DNA of 64,000 nucleotides, taken from assembly GCA_900472175.1 (NCBI GenBank), contig UCHD01000014.1, forward strand, positions 62,001 to 126,000. The letters are read 5' to 3'. The translations under genes were made by a program, and so were the position numbers. Of the stretch, positions 8,421-17,165 are shown piece after piece. Below the pieces are notes generated by a model. The model was not told the DNA's origin, searched no databases, and worked only from the letters and a program-made list of their open reading frames with translations. This DNA comes from Hyphomicrobiales bacterium (lineage in GTDB: Bacteria; Pseudomonadota; Alphaproteobacteria; Rhizobiales; Rhizobiaceae). Each line of letters begins with the position of its first letter. Position 1 is the first letter of the stretch.

Positions 8421-9896
8421 TTGCGCATTTTTACCGCCGTCCTGGCGACAGAGACCAATACATTCTCACCGATCTGCGTCGATCGCCGCGCCTTCGAGGC
8501 GTCGCTCTATGCTCCGCCCGGCGAACACCCGGAAACCCCGACGCTCTGTTCGGCGCCAATCACGGTCGGCCGTAGGCTCGCTGCGGAAAAGGGCTTTGAG
8601 TTGATCGAAGGAACGGCCACTTGGGCGGATCCGGCTGGCCTCGTCAACCGCCTGACCTATGAGAGCCTGCGCGACGAAATCCTCGATCAACTGCGTGCGG
8701 CGCTGCCGGTGGATGCCGTGGTACTTGGTCTGCACGGCGCGATGGTCGCCGATGGCTATGAAGATACGGAGGGTGATTTCCTCGCCCGCGTCCGCGAGAT
8801 TGTCGGCCCGGACATTCTCGTCTGCGTCGAACTTGACCCGCACAGCCATCTAACGGTGAAGCGCCGGACGGCTGCGGATTTCTTCGTCTATTTCAAGGAA
8901 TTCCCGCATACGGATTTTGTCGATCGCGCCGAGGATCTTTGGCGTATTGCGCTCGATACGCTTGCCGGCCGTATTAAACCGGTGATGTCGGTGTTCGATT
9001 GCCGGATGATCGATGTCTATCCGACATCGCGCGATCCGATGCGCTCGTTCGTCGATAAGATCATGCGGATGGAAGCGGAAGACCCGGAGATTCTGTCGAT
9101 CTCCGTTATCCACGGCTTTATGGCCGGAGACGTGCCGGAAATGGGCACGAAATTACTCGTCGTTACCGACGGTAAGCCGGAAAAAGGTGCAGCCCTCGCC
9201 CGCGAACTCGGTCTTGAGCTTTTCGCCAAGCGTGGCACGTTTATCATGCCGCAGATTGACGAAAGACAGGCCGTTTCCCTAGCGCTCGCCGCAACGGACG
9301 GACCGGTGGTGATCGCCGATGTCTGGGACAATCCTGGCGGTGGCACGGCGGGCGATGCGACGGTACTTCTGGCCGAGCTTTTGGCCCAGGGCGCGAAAGA
9401 CACCGCAGTCGGCACGATCTGGGACCCGATGGCCGTGCAGATCTGCATGGCTGCCGGTGAAGGCGCCGAAATCCAGCTTCGCTTCGGGGCAAAGTCGGCA
9501 CCGGGAACCGGCAACCCGATCGATGGCATTGTCAAGATCGTCAAGCTGGTCCGCAACGCCGAAATGCGTTTTGGCGAGAGCTACGCCCCTTTCGGCGACG
9601 CCGCGCATATCCATCTCGATGGCATAGACATCATCCTCAACTCCACTCGTGCGCAGAGCTTTGACCCGAGCCTGTTCTCGGTGATGGGCATCGACCCGGC
9701 GGCAAAAAAGGTGCTGGTCATCAAGTCGACCAATCACTTCTATGCTTCTTTCGCGCTGATCGCGGCCGAAATCCTCTATTGCTCGGCAGGAACCCCCTAT
9801 CCGAACAATCCGGCCCGCACGCCCTATCGCCGGGCGCCACACGACATCTGGCCGATGGTGGAGGACCCGCATAATCTGGAAAAAGGTGCAGCCTGA
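8421..9896 (+). CDS. M81 family metallopeptidase (MlrC type), copy 2
   Basis: A 491-residue M81 protein beginning at a TTG, giving MRIFTAVLATETNTFSP, which aligns with the HTECSTYSP start of copy 1. ATETNTFSP, VLGLHGAMVADGYEDTEGD and ELDPHSHLT are the metal-binding-type segments; DNPGGGTAGDATVLLAEL is the C-terminal MlrC motif. The frame extends further upstream, but that part overlaps the NTF2-like gene and lacks family similarity. The two copies are divergent paralogues rather than a recent duplication. The gene ends just before a strong terminator. Its substrate is unknown, but the setting suggests a peptide- or amide-containing amino-sugar compound. Confidence 0.83.
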   Translation: MRIFTAVLATETNTFSPICVDRRAFEASLYAPPGEHPETPTLCSAPITVGRRLAAEKGFELIEGTATWADPAGLVNRLTYESLRDEILDQLRAALPVDAVVLGLHGAMVADGYEDTEGDFLARVREIVGPDILVCVELDPHSHLTVKRRTAADFFVYFKEFPHTDFVDRAEDLWRIALDTLAGRIKPVMSVFDCRMIDVYPTSRDPMRSFVDKIMRMEAEDPEILSISVIHGFMAGDVPEMGTKLLVVTDGKPEKGAALARELGLELFAKRGTFIMPQIDERQAVSLALAATDGPVVIADVWDNPGGGTAGDATVLLAELLAQGAKDTAVGTIWDPMAVQICMAAGEGAEIQLRFGAKSAPGTGNPIDGIVKIVKLVRNAEMRFGESYAPFGDAAHIHLDGIDIILNSTRAQSFDPSLFSVMGIDPAAKKVLVIKSTNHFYASFALIAAEILYCSAGTPYPNNPARTPYRRAPHDIWPMVEDPHNLEKGAA

Positions 9897-9942
9897 ATCG
9901 ACCGGTCAGGGTTTTCCATCAGAAACGGCCAAAAGAATAAAT

Positions 9943-9975
9943 AAAGGGGACGCATAACTGCGTCCCCTTTTGTAT
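9943..9975. terminator. Bidirectional intrinsic terminator
   Basis: A perfect 12-bp stem (9943-9954 with 9959-9970) has a TAAC loop, a T-rich tail to the right and an A-rich stretch to the left, so it can work on both strands. It lies between the convergent M81 gene (stop 9896) and ABC ATPase gene (stop 10005). This is the clearest rho-independent terminator in the window. Confidence 0.9.
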
Positions 9976-10004
9976 TTAATGAAATACAGCCGCTTTCCGC
10001 ACCA

Positions 10005-11138
10005 TCAGCCGCCAGCGATTTTCAACAGGCCGACATCGATGTCGGTCAGTTCTACCCGGCGCTCCAACGCGATGCCGGAAGCGTCGAACAGATGGCAATC
10101 GGCGGTCCCTATACCGATCGCAACCGTTTCATCGGTGCGGATCGGGGCGCTGCCGGGCAGCATTGCGCAGAAGTTCTCGTTTTCTCCATCCAGCGCGGCG
10201 TAGGCGACAGTCTGTGCCCCCAGCCGTTCGATGACCGACGGCGTCAAGTTCATCGACAGATCCGACTTACCGAACTGAATATGTTCCGGCCGAATACCGA
10301 GTGTCAGCGGCTGGCCGACAAGATCGGCGCGGCCGGCCACGGGGATCGTTGCGGATTGACCCTTGAATTCGATCTCGACGCCGGCATCGCTGACCGCCTT
10401 GCAGGTAACGGGCAGCATGTTCATCCGCGGATTGCCGATGAACCCGGCAACGAACATGTTGGCCGGTTTGTGATACAGTTCAAGCGGCGCTCCGGTCTGC
10501 GAAATCTCCCCGGCGTTGAGCACGACGATCCGGTCCGCCATCGTCATCGCCTCGACCTGGTCGTGGGTGACGTAGATCATCGTCGCTTTCAACTGCTTAT
10601 GCAGCTTCGCCAGTTCGATCCGCATGTCGGCGCGCAGCGCCGCATCGAGGTTGGAAAGCGGCTCGTCGAACAGGAAGATTTTCGGCTCGCGCACGATTGC
10701 CCGGCCAATGGCGACGCGCTGGCGCTGGCCGCCGGATAGCAATCCAGGCTTCTGCTGCAGCCGCTGATCGAGATGGAGAATGCGCGCGGCGTTCTCGACC
10801 TTTGCCTTCAACTTGTCTTCCTGCATCTTTTCGACGCGCAGCGGAAAGGCGATGTTTTCGAACACGGTCATGTGCGGATAGAGCGCATAAGACTGGAACA
10901 CCATGGCGATGCCGCGCTTGACGGGTGGCAAGTCGTTGACGCGCTTGCCGTCGATCATGATATCGCCCGAACTTGTCTCATCGAGACCGGCAATCATGCG
11001 CAGCAATGTCGACTTGCCGCAACCGGATGGGCCGACGAAAACGACGAATTCGCCGTTGCGGACCTCCAGTTCGATGCCCTTCAGCACCTCGAACGTGCCG
11101 TAGAATTTCTGAACCTTGTTGAGATTGAGCTGTCCCAA
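10005..11138 (-). CDS. Carbohydrate ABC transporter ATP-binding protein (UgpC/MalK type)
   Basis: A 377-residue ATPase with Walker A GPSGCGKST (36-44), signature LSGGQRQR (134-141) and Walker B IFLFDEP (154-160). A C-terminal TOBE/OB region of about 130 residues (GIRPEHIQFG onward) is typical of CUT1 sugar importers. It powers the two permeases encoded upstream in the same operon. It is the last gene, 93 bases after the binding-protein gene. It sits on the cytoplasmic side of the inner membrane. Confidence 0.93.
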   Translation of the reverse strand: MGQLNLNKVQKFYGTFEVLKGIELEVRNGEFVVFVGPSGCGKSTLLRMIAGLDETSSGDIMIDGKRVNDLPPVKRGIAMVFQSYALYPHMTVFENIAFPLRVEKMQEDKLKAKVENAARILHLDQRLQQKPGLLSGGQRQRVAIGRAIVREPKIFLFDEPLSNLDAALRADMRIELAKLHKQLKATMIYVTHDQVEAMTMADRIVVLNAGEISQTGAPLELYHKPANMFVAGFIGNPRMNMLPVTCKAVSDAGVEIEFKGQSATIPVAGRADLVGQPLTLGIRPEHIQFGKSDLSMNLTPSVIERLGAQTVAYAALDGENENFCAMLPGSAPIRTDETVAIGIGTADCHLFDASGIALERRVELTDIDVGLLKIAGG

Positions 11139-11231
11139 GAAACTGTCTCCGGCCGCCGGTGGAAAGCGGCCCGTTCGTAGCAGAAAAGGAATGGACCGCG
11201 AACCAAGCTGATGGTTCGCGGTCCGATGGTC

Positions 11232-12461
11232 TTATTTGTACTGCTCGAGATCGGCAGCGGCCTTCTTCAAGGCATCCGCCGGTTCGGCCTTGCCCGTGAC
11301 GACGGCCTGGACCATTTCGATCATCACGTTCTGGAAGCCCTTGTAGTCCTTGAAGAGCGGCTCAGGACCACCATAGGTGATGCCATCGATGAACGGCTTC
11401 CAGTAGGGATCCTTCTTGACGAATTCATCGACCAATGGCGACGGACGCAGTGGTGTCAAACCAGCGGCGCCCTGCAATTCATATTCGCCCTGCGGTCCTG
11501 GCGACGTGATGAACTTTGCAAATTCGATTGCCTTTTCCTCGACACCAGAGCCCTTGAAGATTGCCAGGCTGTCGGTGATCAGTAGAGTGCCTGCGCCCTT
11601 GGCAGACGGGCCGAGCGGCAGCGGGGCAACGCCCCAGTTGACCTTGGTGTCCTTCAGGCGAACTGCGGCGCCCGAACCGGACTGGAGCATGCCAACCTTG
11701 CCATCGAGGAAGATGGCGCGCATTTCGTTCTGCTCGTAGGCTGTGGCGCCTTCCACCGAGTATGGCGTGATGTCCTTGTAAGCCTGGAGAGCTGCGAGAA
11801 CCTCCGGGCTGTCGATGACGATCTTGTCGCCGTCGATGACCTTGCCATTGTTGGTGTAAACCCAATGCATGAACTGGTGCATGGTGTTGTCGAACGTCTT
11901 GGCCGGCAGACCGTAGCCGGCAATGCCGGTTTTTTCCTTGATCTGCTTGGCAAAGGCGATCTCTTCGGCCCAGGTCTTCGGTGGTGTTTCGGGATCAAGG
12001 CCAGCCTGCTTGAACAGGTCCTTGTTCCAGTAAAGTGCCTTGGTCGAGAAGGCGATGGGAACGCCCCACTGATTGTCATCGAACGTGACTGTATCGGCGA
12101 TATGCGGGTAGTAGCTCTTCTTCTCGTCTTCAGTCATCGGCACGGGAACGATCAGGTCGTTCTCGGCGAATTCCTTCAGCGTGCGTGAGCCAACATAGGC
12201 CATCGCGACCGGGGTGCCGGCAACGGCAAGCGTCGTCGCCTTGTCCTGGCACTGCGCCCAGCCGACAACTTCCGGCGTAACCTTCCAGCCCGGGTTCTTT
12301 TCTTCCCACTGCTTGATATATTTCTCGTGAACCTGGTCCATGGTATCGCCGCAATAGATCCAGCTGATTTCCTGGTCGGCCGCCTGCGCGGTCATGGCGC
12401 CGAGCGCGGTCGAGCCGAGTAGGGCGAGGGCGATAATCCCCGTCTTGATATGAATTGACAC
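11232..12461 (-). CDS. Carbohydrate ABC transporter substrate-binding protein
   Basis: A 409-residue periplasmic protein of the family 1 (MalE/UgpB-like) group. A signal peptide covers about residues 1-27, with a hydrophobic core and cleavage after AQA. Typical features follow: WAQCQDKATTLAV, GVPIAFSTKALYWNKDLF and PPKTWAEEIAFAKQI. The start is a GTG preceded by GGGAG at eight bases. Neighbouring permease, ATPase and dehydrogenase genes mark a CUT1 importer; the hexosaminidase next door suggests an amino sugar or oligosaccharide as ligand, which is inference. Confidence 0.92.
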   Translation of the reverse strand: MSIHIKTGIIALALLGSTALGAMTAQAADQEISWIYCGDTMDQVHEKYIKQWEEKNPGWKVTPEVVGWAQCQDKATTLAVAGTPVAMAYVGSRTLKEFAENDLIVPVPMTEDEKKSYYPHIADTVTFDDNQWGVPIAFSTKALYWNKDLFKQAGLDPETPPKTWAEEIAFAKQIKEKTGIAGYGLPAKTFDNTMHQFMHWVYTNNGKVIDGDKIVIDSPEVLAALQAYKDITPYSVEGATAYEQNEMRAIFLDGKVGMLQSGSGAAVRLKDTKVNWGVAPLPLGPSAKGAGTLLITDSLAIFKGSGVEEKAIEFAKFITSPGPQGEYELQGAAGLTPLRPSPLVDEFVKKDPYWKPFIDGITYGGPEPLFKDYKGFQNVMIEMVQAVVTGKAEPADALKKAAADLEQYK

Positions 12462-12497
12462 GTTAGAAGCTCCCGTTTCTCTGGTGGTTGATTGCTT

Positions 12498-13358
12498 TTA
12501 TTGTTTCACCGCGCCAGCGGTCAGCCCGCTGACGAGATAGCGCTGTAGGAAGAAGATCACGATGATGGCCGGAGTGATGCCGACGAAGCTCGCCGCCATC
12601 AATTCGTTCCAGATCACTTCCTGCCGGCCGAAATAGGCAAACAGCCCAACCGGCAACGGCATGTATTCGGTCTTCGAGTTGAAGGTCAGCGCGAAGATGA
12701 ATTGCTGAGCGTAGGACCCGATGAAGGTCGTGATCGCTACGACGGTGATGCCGGGCATGGCGATGGGGAGGATGACCCGGCGAAGCGTATAGAAATGGCT
12801 GGCACCATCGACGAAGGCCGCTTCGTCCAACTCGCGTGGAATGCGCATCATATAGGTGCGCAACAGCCAGATGGCCGTGGGGATCAGAAAGGCGACCCCT
12901 GGTACCATCATGGCGAAATAGGTATTCAGCACGCCGAAGCTGCGCATCAGGCGAAAAAGCGGGATGAGCAGCACGGCGCCGGAAAACATGTTGACCGCCA
13001 GAAATGCGCCGAGCAGAAGGCCGCTGCCACGGAACTGGAAGCGGGCAAACGCATAGGACGCCGGGATCACCAGAATAAGGACGATCCCCGTGACGATGAT
13101 CGAGATGAAGAACGAGTTGAAGATATAGCGGGCAAACCCCGGCACGCTGACCCACATCGTCCGATAGGCCGCGAACGATCCGTTTTCCGGCCAGAACTTG
13201 TAGGGTGAGGAAAACAGGAGGCCGAGCGGCTTCAGGGATACCAGAAACCCTTCAACGAACGGCGCCAGGATGAAGGTCAGGAAGAGAAAGATACCGGCAT
13301 AGATGCTGATGACCTCGTACCAGCGGTAGCGGTTGATCATGGCGGGTTGCGTGCTCAT
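12498..13358 (-). CDS. Carbohydrate ABC transporter permease (MalG type)
   Basis: A 286-residue inner-membrane protein with about six segments. The cytoplasmic EAA loop is EAAFVDGASHFYTLRRVILP, which docks on the ATPase. Its short N-terminus and C-terminal QRYLVSGLTAGAVKQ are typical of the MalG half of CUT1 importers. Its start overlaps the stop of the upstream permease by four bases, so translation is coupled. Confidence 0.93.
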   Translation of the reverse strand: MSTQPAMINRYRWYEVISIYAGIFLFLTFILAPFVEGFLVSLKPLGLLFSSPYKFWPENGSFAAYRTMWVSVPGFARYIFNSFFISIIVTGIVLILVIPASYAFARFQFRGSGLLLGAFLAVNMFSGAVLLIPLFRLMRSFGVLNTYFAMMVPGVAFLIPTAIWLLRTYMMRIPRELDEAAFVDGASHFYTLRRVILPIAMPGITVVAITTFIGSYAQQFIFALTFNSKTEYMPLPVGLFAYFGRQEVIWNELMAASFVGITPAIIVIFFLQRYLVSGLTAGAVKQ

Positions 13359-14242
13359 CGGTTGGATTCTCCCGCAGAAAGTCGGCTCGTCACGCGGAAA
13401 TAGGCCACGCAGAAAATCGACAGGAAGATGCAGATCAGCACAGCGCGGGCGGCACCTTCACCATATTTCTTCGAGCCGATTGCCGTGCGGTATGTATCGA
13501 TAATCATCGTCGTCGTTTCGCCGTTCGGCCCGCCCTGCGTCAGAATCCAGATGATATCGAACGAGTTGAACGTCGATATCAGCGACAGCATCGACATGGT
13601 GATCATCGAAGGAATGAGCAGCGGCAAGGTAATGCGGCGGAAACGATAGAAGCGCCCTGCCCCATCGGTCCACGCTGCCTCGTAGAGATCCTGCGGCACA
13701 GCCTGCATGGCGGCCAGCATGTAAAGCGTCACCATGGGGACACCGATCCAGACGTCTGTGATGATCGTCGCCCAGAAGGCAGTCGAACCATGGGCGAGGA
13801 AGGCGATGGGGCCGTCGATGATGCCCCAGTTCTGCAGGACGCCGGAAATCATGCCGAACTGGCCGTTGTACATCCAGCCCCACATGAAGATGCCGATTGC
13901 CATCGGCACGATCCAGGGCGGCATGGTCAGCACGCGGAACAATGCCCGGCCAGGCACGGCGGCGTTCAGCATGCAAGCGCCGAAAACGCCGATGATCATT
14001 TTTATGGCAACCGAGAAGAAGGTCCACACGAAGGTGCGGATGATGACCTCGGCAAATGTCGTGTTGAAGATCTTCTCGTAGTTGACCCAGCCGACCCAGT
14101 TGGTTGTCTTCTTCAACGAGGCATCGGTGAATGACAGGATGAACGTATCGAGAAGTGGATAGGCAACGATCACCGTGACGTAGAGCACTGCCGGTAGCAG
14201 GAGGATCCAGGCAAAGATGAGAGTACTACGCTGAACGTTCAT
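13355..14242 (-). CDS. Carbohydrate ABC transporter permease (MalF type)
   Basis: A 295-residue inner-membrane permease. The EAA loop is EAAWTDGAGRFYRFRRITLP, and the N-terminal segment LIFAWILLLPAVLYVTVIVA precedes a periplasmic loop, as in compact MalF homologues. It pairs with the MalG-type permease encoded directly downstream and overlapping by four bases. The upstream dehydrogenase gene ends 12 bases before it, so the operon continues. Confidence 0.93.
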   Translation of the reverse strand: MNVQRSTLIFAWILLLPAVLYVTVIVAYPLLDTFILSFTDASLKKTTNWVGWVNYEKIFNTTFAEVIIRTFVWTFFSVAIKMIIGVFGACMLNAAVPGRALFRVLTMPPWIVPMAIGIFMWGWMYNGQFGMISGVLQNWGIIDGPIAFLAHGSTAFWATIITDVWIGVPMVTLYMLAAMQAVPQDLYEAAWTDGAGRFYRFRRITLPLLIPSMITMSMLSLISTFNSFDIIWILTQGGPNGETTTMIIDTYRTAIGSKKYGEGAARAVLICIFLSIFCVAYFRVTSRLSAGESNR

Positions 14243-14254
14243 CTTGTGCCCTTC

Positions 14255-15412
14255 TTAAGCCGCGCGGGTGTGGAGCGCCTCGTCAAAGCGATCCCAGATC
14301 GGCCGCAGATCGACGACGCTGCGCTTGCGGCGCGCCTCGTCCATCGACAAGGCGAGAATACCCGCCTCCAGCGCGTCGAGCGTCGAGACGGGGAGCGGCC
14401 GGCCATCGCGAACATGGCCGATAATGTCGGTTGCCATCTGCTCGTCAGCGCCGTAGTGCTGCGACAGTGCTGTCGCTGCATATTTGTTCTCGACGACCTT
14501 CTTGCCGGTCAGCATCTCGTGGACATCGAAATAGCCGCGGATGAAATCGCCCTCGGCCATGCCGCGCGAGCCCATGATGCAGAAACGGCGGAACTGGTCG
14601 GGAACATTCAGGTTGGTATGGAAGTTCATGCCGACGCCATTGGCATATTCGACGATCGCCACCTGGTAATCGATGATGTCGCCGTCGCTGTCGAACACCT
14701 TGTCGGAGCCCATCCAGCCGCTTGGCTTGCGGTGGAAGAGTTCGAGGTCGTTGATGCCTTCGCGGGCCGGGTCGTTCGCCGGGATGAAGCTCTTACGGCC
14801 GCCGAAGCTCGCCACCCGCTCGGGCCGTGCGCCAACAATGCCATTGTAGAGGTCGAGATCGTGGCAGCATTTTTCCAGCATGAAACTGCCGGAATAGCGC
14901 TCGTAGCGGCGCCAGTCGCGCATGAAGAATGCGCCATGATAGGGTTCGATATGCTCGGACGCTTCGATCGAAACGATCTGGCCGAGCGTGCCGGCAGCCT
15001 GGGCGGCGCGCAGGTCTCGGTACATCGGCGCATAACGCAACACCAGGCCAACCATCAGCCGCTCATGACCGAATTTCGCCATCAACCGGGCCAGTTCGAT
15101 GCTCTCTTCGACTGTTGTGACGACCGGTTTTTCGCTGAAAACCTTCAGCCCGGCCTCAAGGCCGATGCGAATATGATCGAGATGCAAATGATTGGGCGAG
15201 CCGATCATCAGGAGATCGAGCTTCTCGTTGGCAATCAGCTCTTCAGGCGTTGCATAGGCGGTGCCGGCGGAGACGCCGTTTTCCACAAGGCCCGGCAAAC
15301 CGGCGGGGTTCGGATCGACGTAACCCGCGATCTCGAAGCGCTCGTCCATGGCTTTGAAAACATAACCCAGATAGCCCAGACGGAATCCGAGTCCGATGAT
15401 GCCAACTTTCAT
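14255..15412 (-). CDS. Gfo/Idh/MocA family oxidoreductase
   Basis: A 385-residue dehydrogenase. GIIGLGFRLGYLG at residues 4-16 is the Rossmann nucleotide loop, and EKP (94-96) is the family's signature, whose Lys contacts cofactor and substrate. The C-terminal two-thirds, including CCHDLDLYN, forms the alpha/beta substrate domain. Members oxidise or epimerise sugars, inositols or amino sugars with NAD(P). It is the first gene of the minus-strand importer operon, so it probably handles the sugar brought in by that importer. A likely RpiR-type operator lies about 100 bases upstream. Confidence 0.9.
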   Translation of the reverse strand: MKVGIIGLGFRLGYLGYVFKAMDERFEIAGYVDPNPAGLPGLVENGVSAGTAYATPEELIANEKLDLLMIGSPNHLHLDHIRIGLEAGLKVFSEKPVVTTVEESIELARLMAKFGHERLMVGLVLRYAPMYRDLRAAQAAGTLGQIVSIEASEHIEPYHGAFFMRDWRRYERYSGSFMLEKCCHDLDLYNGIVGARPERVASFGGRKSFIPANDPAREGINDLELFHRKPSGWMGSDKVFDSDGDIIDYQVAIVEYANGVGMNFHTNLNVPDQFRRFCIMGSRGMAEGDFIRGYFDVHEMLTGKKVVENKYAATALSQHYGADEQMATDIIGHVRDGRPLPVSTLDALEAGILALSMDEARRKRSVVDLRPIWDRFDEALHTRAA

Positions 15413-15508
15413 TCTACTGGTATTCCCCGATTATTATCGTAATTTATTTTCTCAGACTGAGGCAGATTTTCAGACCCGTCAACCGAAATCCGCAAAATCG
15501 TCAGTTTT

Positions 15509-15525
15509 ATGAAATTCATTTTCAT
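15509..15525. promoter_or_regulatory. Candidate RpiR operator ATGAAA-N5-TTTCAT
   Basis: A perfect 6-5-6 palindrome about 100 bases upstream of the Gfo/Idh/MocA start. It shares the TGAAA/TTTCA half-sites found at 7877-7890, upstream of the other unit of the cluster. Control by the RpiR protein encoded at 6415-7278 is inferred from these shared half-sites and from the family's habits. Confidence 0.4.
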
Positions 15526-15691
15526 GAGATCCATGTGCGGCGGCGCTAAACAAGGAAAATGAACCATAACCTCCGCTCGTCAGGCCCTGAGGTGAGCGCG
15601 CGCTCAAGGGGCCGTCGAAGGGCTTCCTCGACGGGACAAGTCTTTCTGTCGTGGTGAGAAGTGCCGGGCCTTCCAGGCGCGCGGGAGCATG

Positions 15692-15712
15692 GCTGGCACA
15701 CTCAGTGCCAGC
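15692..15712 (-). terminator. Terminator-like hairpin after the DUF922 gene
   Basis: A perfect 8-bp stem, GCTGGCAC paired with GTGCCAGC around an ACTCA loop, lies about 20 bases beyond the DUF922 stop. There is no U-tract, so it may act as an mRNA-stabilising stem or a weak terminator. Confidence 0.45.
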
Positions 15713-15731
15713 GGCTTAGTCCCAGTCGCCT

Positions 15732-16358
15732 CTATTGCCCGTTGATCAAGGCAAGGACCAGTTGATGGATATTGCCGCCGTTGCTCAACTCAGCCCGGTC
15801 GAAATCCCGGCTCTGCTGCCGTTGAGCGCGTGACAGTTCACCCAGGCGTTCGGTCAGATTGGCGCGAATCTTTTGGCATTTGGGATCGTCAGCGGCGGTC
15901 AGCCCGACGGAAACGGCCTCGATCTTTTTCACCATGTCCTTGATGAGGTCGCCATGCACCCGTTCATGCTGGCGCACGCCTGAAATGAAAGTATCCCAGC
16001 TTCGTGCAACTGCGGTTGGCAAACGTTCTGCCGGTTTTGGCAATACGTAGGTTATGATCAGCTTGGGCCGCGCGACGGCCAGGACGCAGCCATTGCCCTG
16101 CGGCTCGTATTTCCGGGTCCATGTCAGCTTGAAATTGGTAACGGCGATGGCGCGGCCGGCATTTCCAACCTTTGGTCCCCGTTCGCCGATCGAGGCGTAT
16201 AATTCGGCGCCGGTCTTTCCAGCGACCGAATAGGGCTGCACGTTTTCGACGGCCTGCCACTCCGCCTGCGCAATAGCAGGCAACAGGGCCATGCAGCCCA
16301 ATAGTAAACTCAGCAAACGGATGGGCTTCACGGGGCTTCTTTCACGGTTGTGTTTCAT
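15732..16358 (-). CDS. Exported DUF922 protein, putative Zn-dependent protease
   Basis: A 208-residue protein with a signal peptide (basic start, hydrophobic core LLSLLLGCMALLPAIA, cleavage near AQA at 30-32). HERVH at 131-135 is a true HExxH metal motif, followed by GDLIKDM, as in DUF922 proteins, which are annotated as predicted secreted zinc proteases. The conserved FKLTWTRKYEP segment and the two cysteines (C91, and the one in DPKC) also fit. It is probably periplasmic and monocistronic. Enzyme activity has not been shown for most family members. Confidence 0.8.
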   Translation of the reverse strand: MKHNRERSPVKPIRLLSLLLGCMALLPAIAQAEWQAVENVQPYSVAGKTGAELYASIGERGPKVGNAGRAIAVTNFKLTWTRKYEPQGNGCVLAVARPKLIITYVLPKPAERLPTAVARSWDTFISGVRQHERVHGDLIKDMVKKIEAVSVGLTAADDPKCQKIRANLTERLGELSRAQRQQSRDFDRAELSNGGNIHQLVLALINGQ

Positions 16359-16460
16359 CGATCGCGACCGGCGGACCTGCCCGCTTGCAATGGGGTGGCG
16401 TGGTGACCGCCTGGCGATCGTGAACCGGTTTTGCCGGCGATGGAAAGGGCCGCCGCGGGG

Positions 16461-17165
16461 TCAATCATCCTCGTCATCGCCGGTGGACCTCGATTCCATC
16501 ATGTCGGCATCATCGGCCACCCTTTTCCGGTTGAGCAGGCCGCTGTCCTCAAGCATCTCGATATCCGGCAGGTCGCGCAGGGTGTCGAAGCCGAACGCCG
16601 ATAGAAACTCGGGCGTCGTGACATAGGTGTAGGGCGCGCCAGGCGTCGGGCTACGCGGCCCAAAGGTGATCAGCTTTGCCTGCCGCAAGCCGGCAATGGT
16701 GTCGCGGCTGACTTCCTTGCCGAACATGGCCGACAGTTCACTGCGCGTTACCGGCTGGTAGTAGCTGATCGCGATCAGTACCGTCGCCTCCTGCTGGTTG
16801 AACCCTGCCATCGACTGGGTTGCAGCCCCGGATGCCCGGATCGCCGGCGCATAGGCGGATTTTGTCCGGTGGTGCCAGCCGCCCGCCACAACCACCAGGT
16901 CAAACGGCCGCCCGCGCAATTCCTCGCGAATGTCGTCGATGATCAGATCGATATTGCACTCCTGGCCCACCACACGGGCAAGCGTCGCACGGTCGACAGG
17001 GGTGGCAGAGGCGAATATCACCGCCTCGATACGGTTCATCCATTCACGCCAGCGCAGCGCTGGCGGCAGTGCTTCCAGTTCGCGGTCGAACAGGGCTTTG
17101 TCCTGCTCCGCCGCTTTCCTTCTCCGTCCTTCGGTTTTTGCAAGGTCCGGTGCCGCCATGGTCAC
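16461..17165 (-). CDS. scpB: SMC-Scp complex subunit ScpB-like protein
   Basis: A 234-residue protein with two winged-helix domains, as in ScpB. The first contains [22 protein letters not shown] (start near residue 44), and the second contains [23 protein letters not shown]. It has a charged N-terminal extension and an acidic tail ending DDEDD. ScpB bridges the SMC head and ScpA kleisin in chromosome condensation; here no SMC or scpA gene is nearby, so this is probably an accessory paralogue of the kind found on rhizobial secondary replicons. It starts at a GTG overlapping the DUF1403 stop by four bases (an ATG six bases on is possible), so expression of the two is linked. Confidence 0.75.
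   Translation of the reverse strand: MTMAAPDLAKTEGRRRKAAEQDKALFDRELEALPPALRWREWMNRIEAVIFASATPVDRATLARVVGQECNIDLIIDDIREELRGRPFDLVVVAGGWHHRTKSAYAPAIRASGAATQSMAGFNQQEATVLIAISYYQPVTRSELSAMFGKEVSRDTIAGLRQAKLITFGPRSPTPGAPYTYVTTPEFLSAFGFDTLRDLPDIEMLEDSGLLNRKRVADDADMMESRSTGDDEDD

Larger units (their letters stand above)
15413..15731. other. Intergenic region: operon promoter and terminator-like hairpin
   Basis: This gap of about 320 bases has no convincing gene. The part next to the dehydrogenase gene (15413-15540) is AT-richer and should hold the importer operon promoter; the palindrome at 15509-15525 lies in it. The part near 15690-15712 holds the hairpin behind the DUF922 gene. A weaker inverted repeat at 15612-15634 (CCGTCGA ... 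TCGACGG) has no T-run. Confidence 0.5.

Noticed and set aside
14246-15442. Long plus-strand open frame of about 398 codons
   Set aside because: It is antisense to the Gfo/Idh/MocA gene along its whole length; the minus-strand product has clear family motifs and this one has none. Long antisense frames are common in GC-rich DNA.
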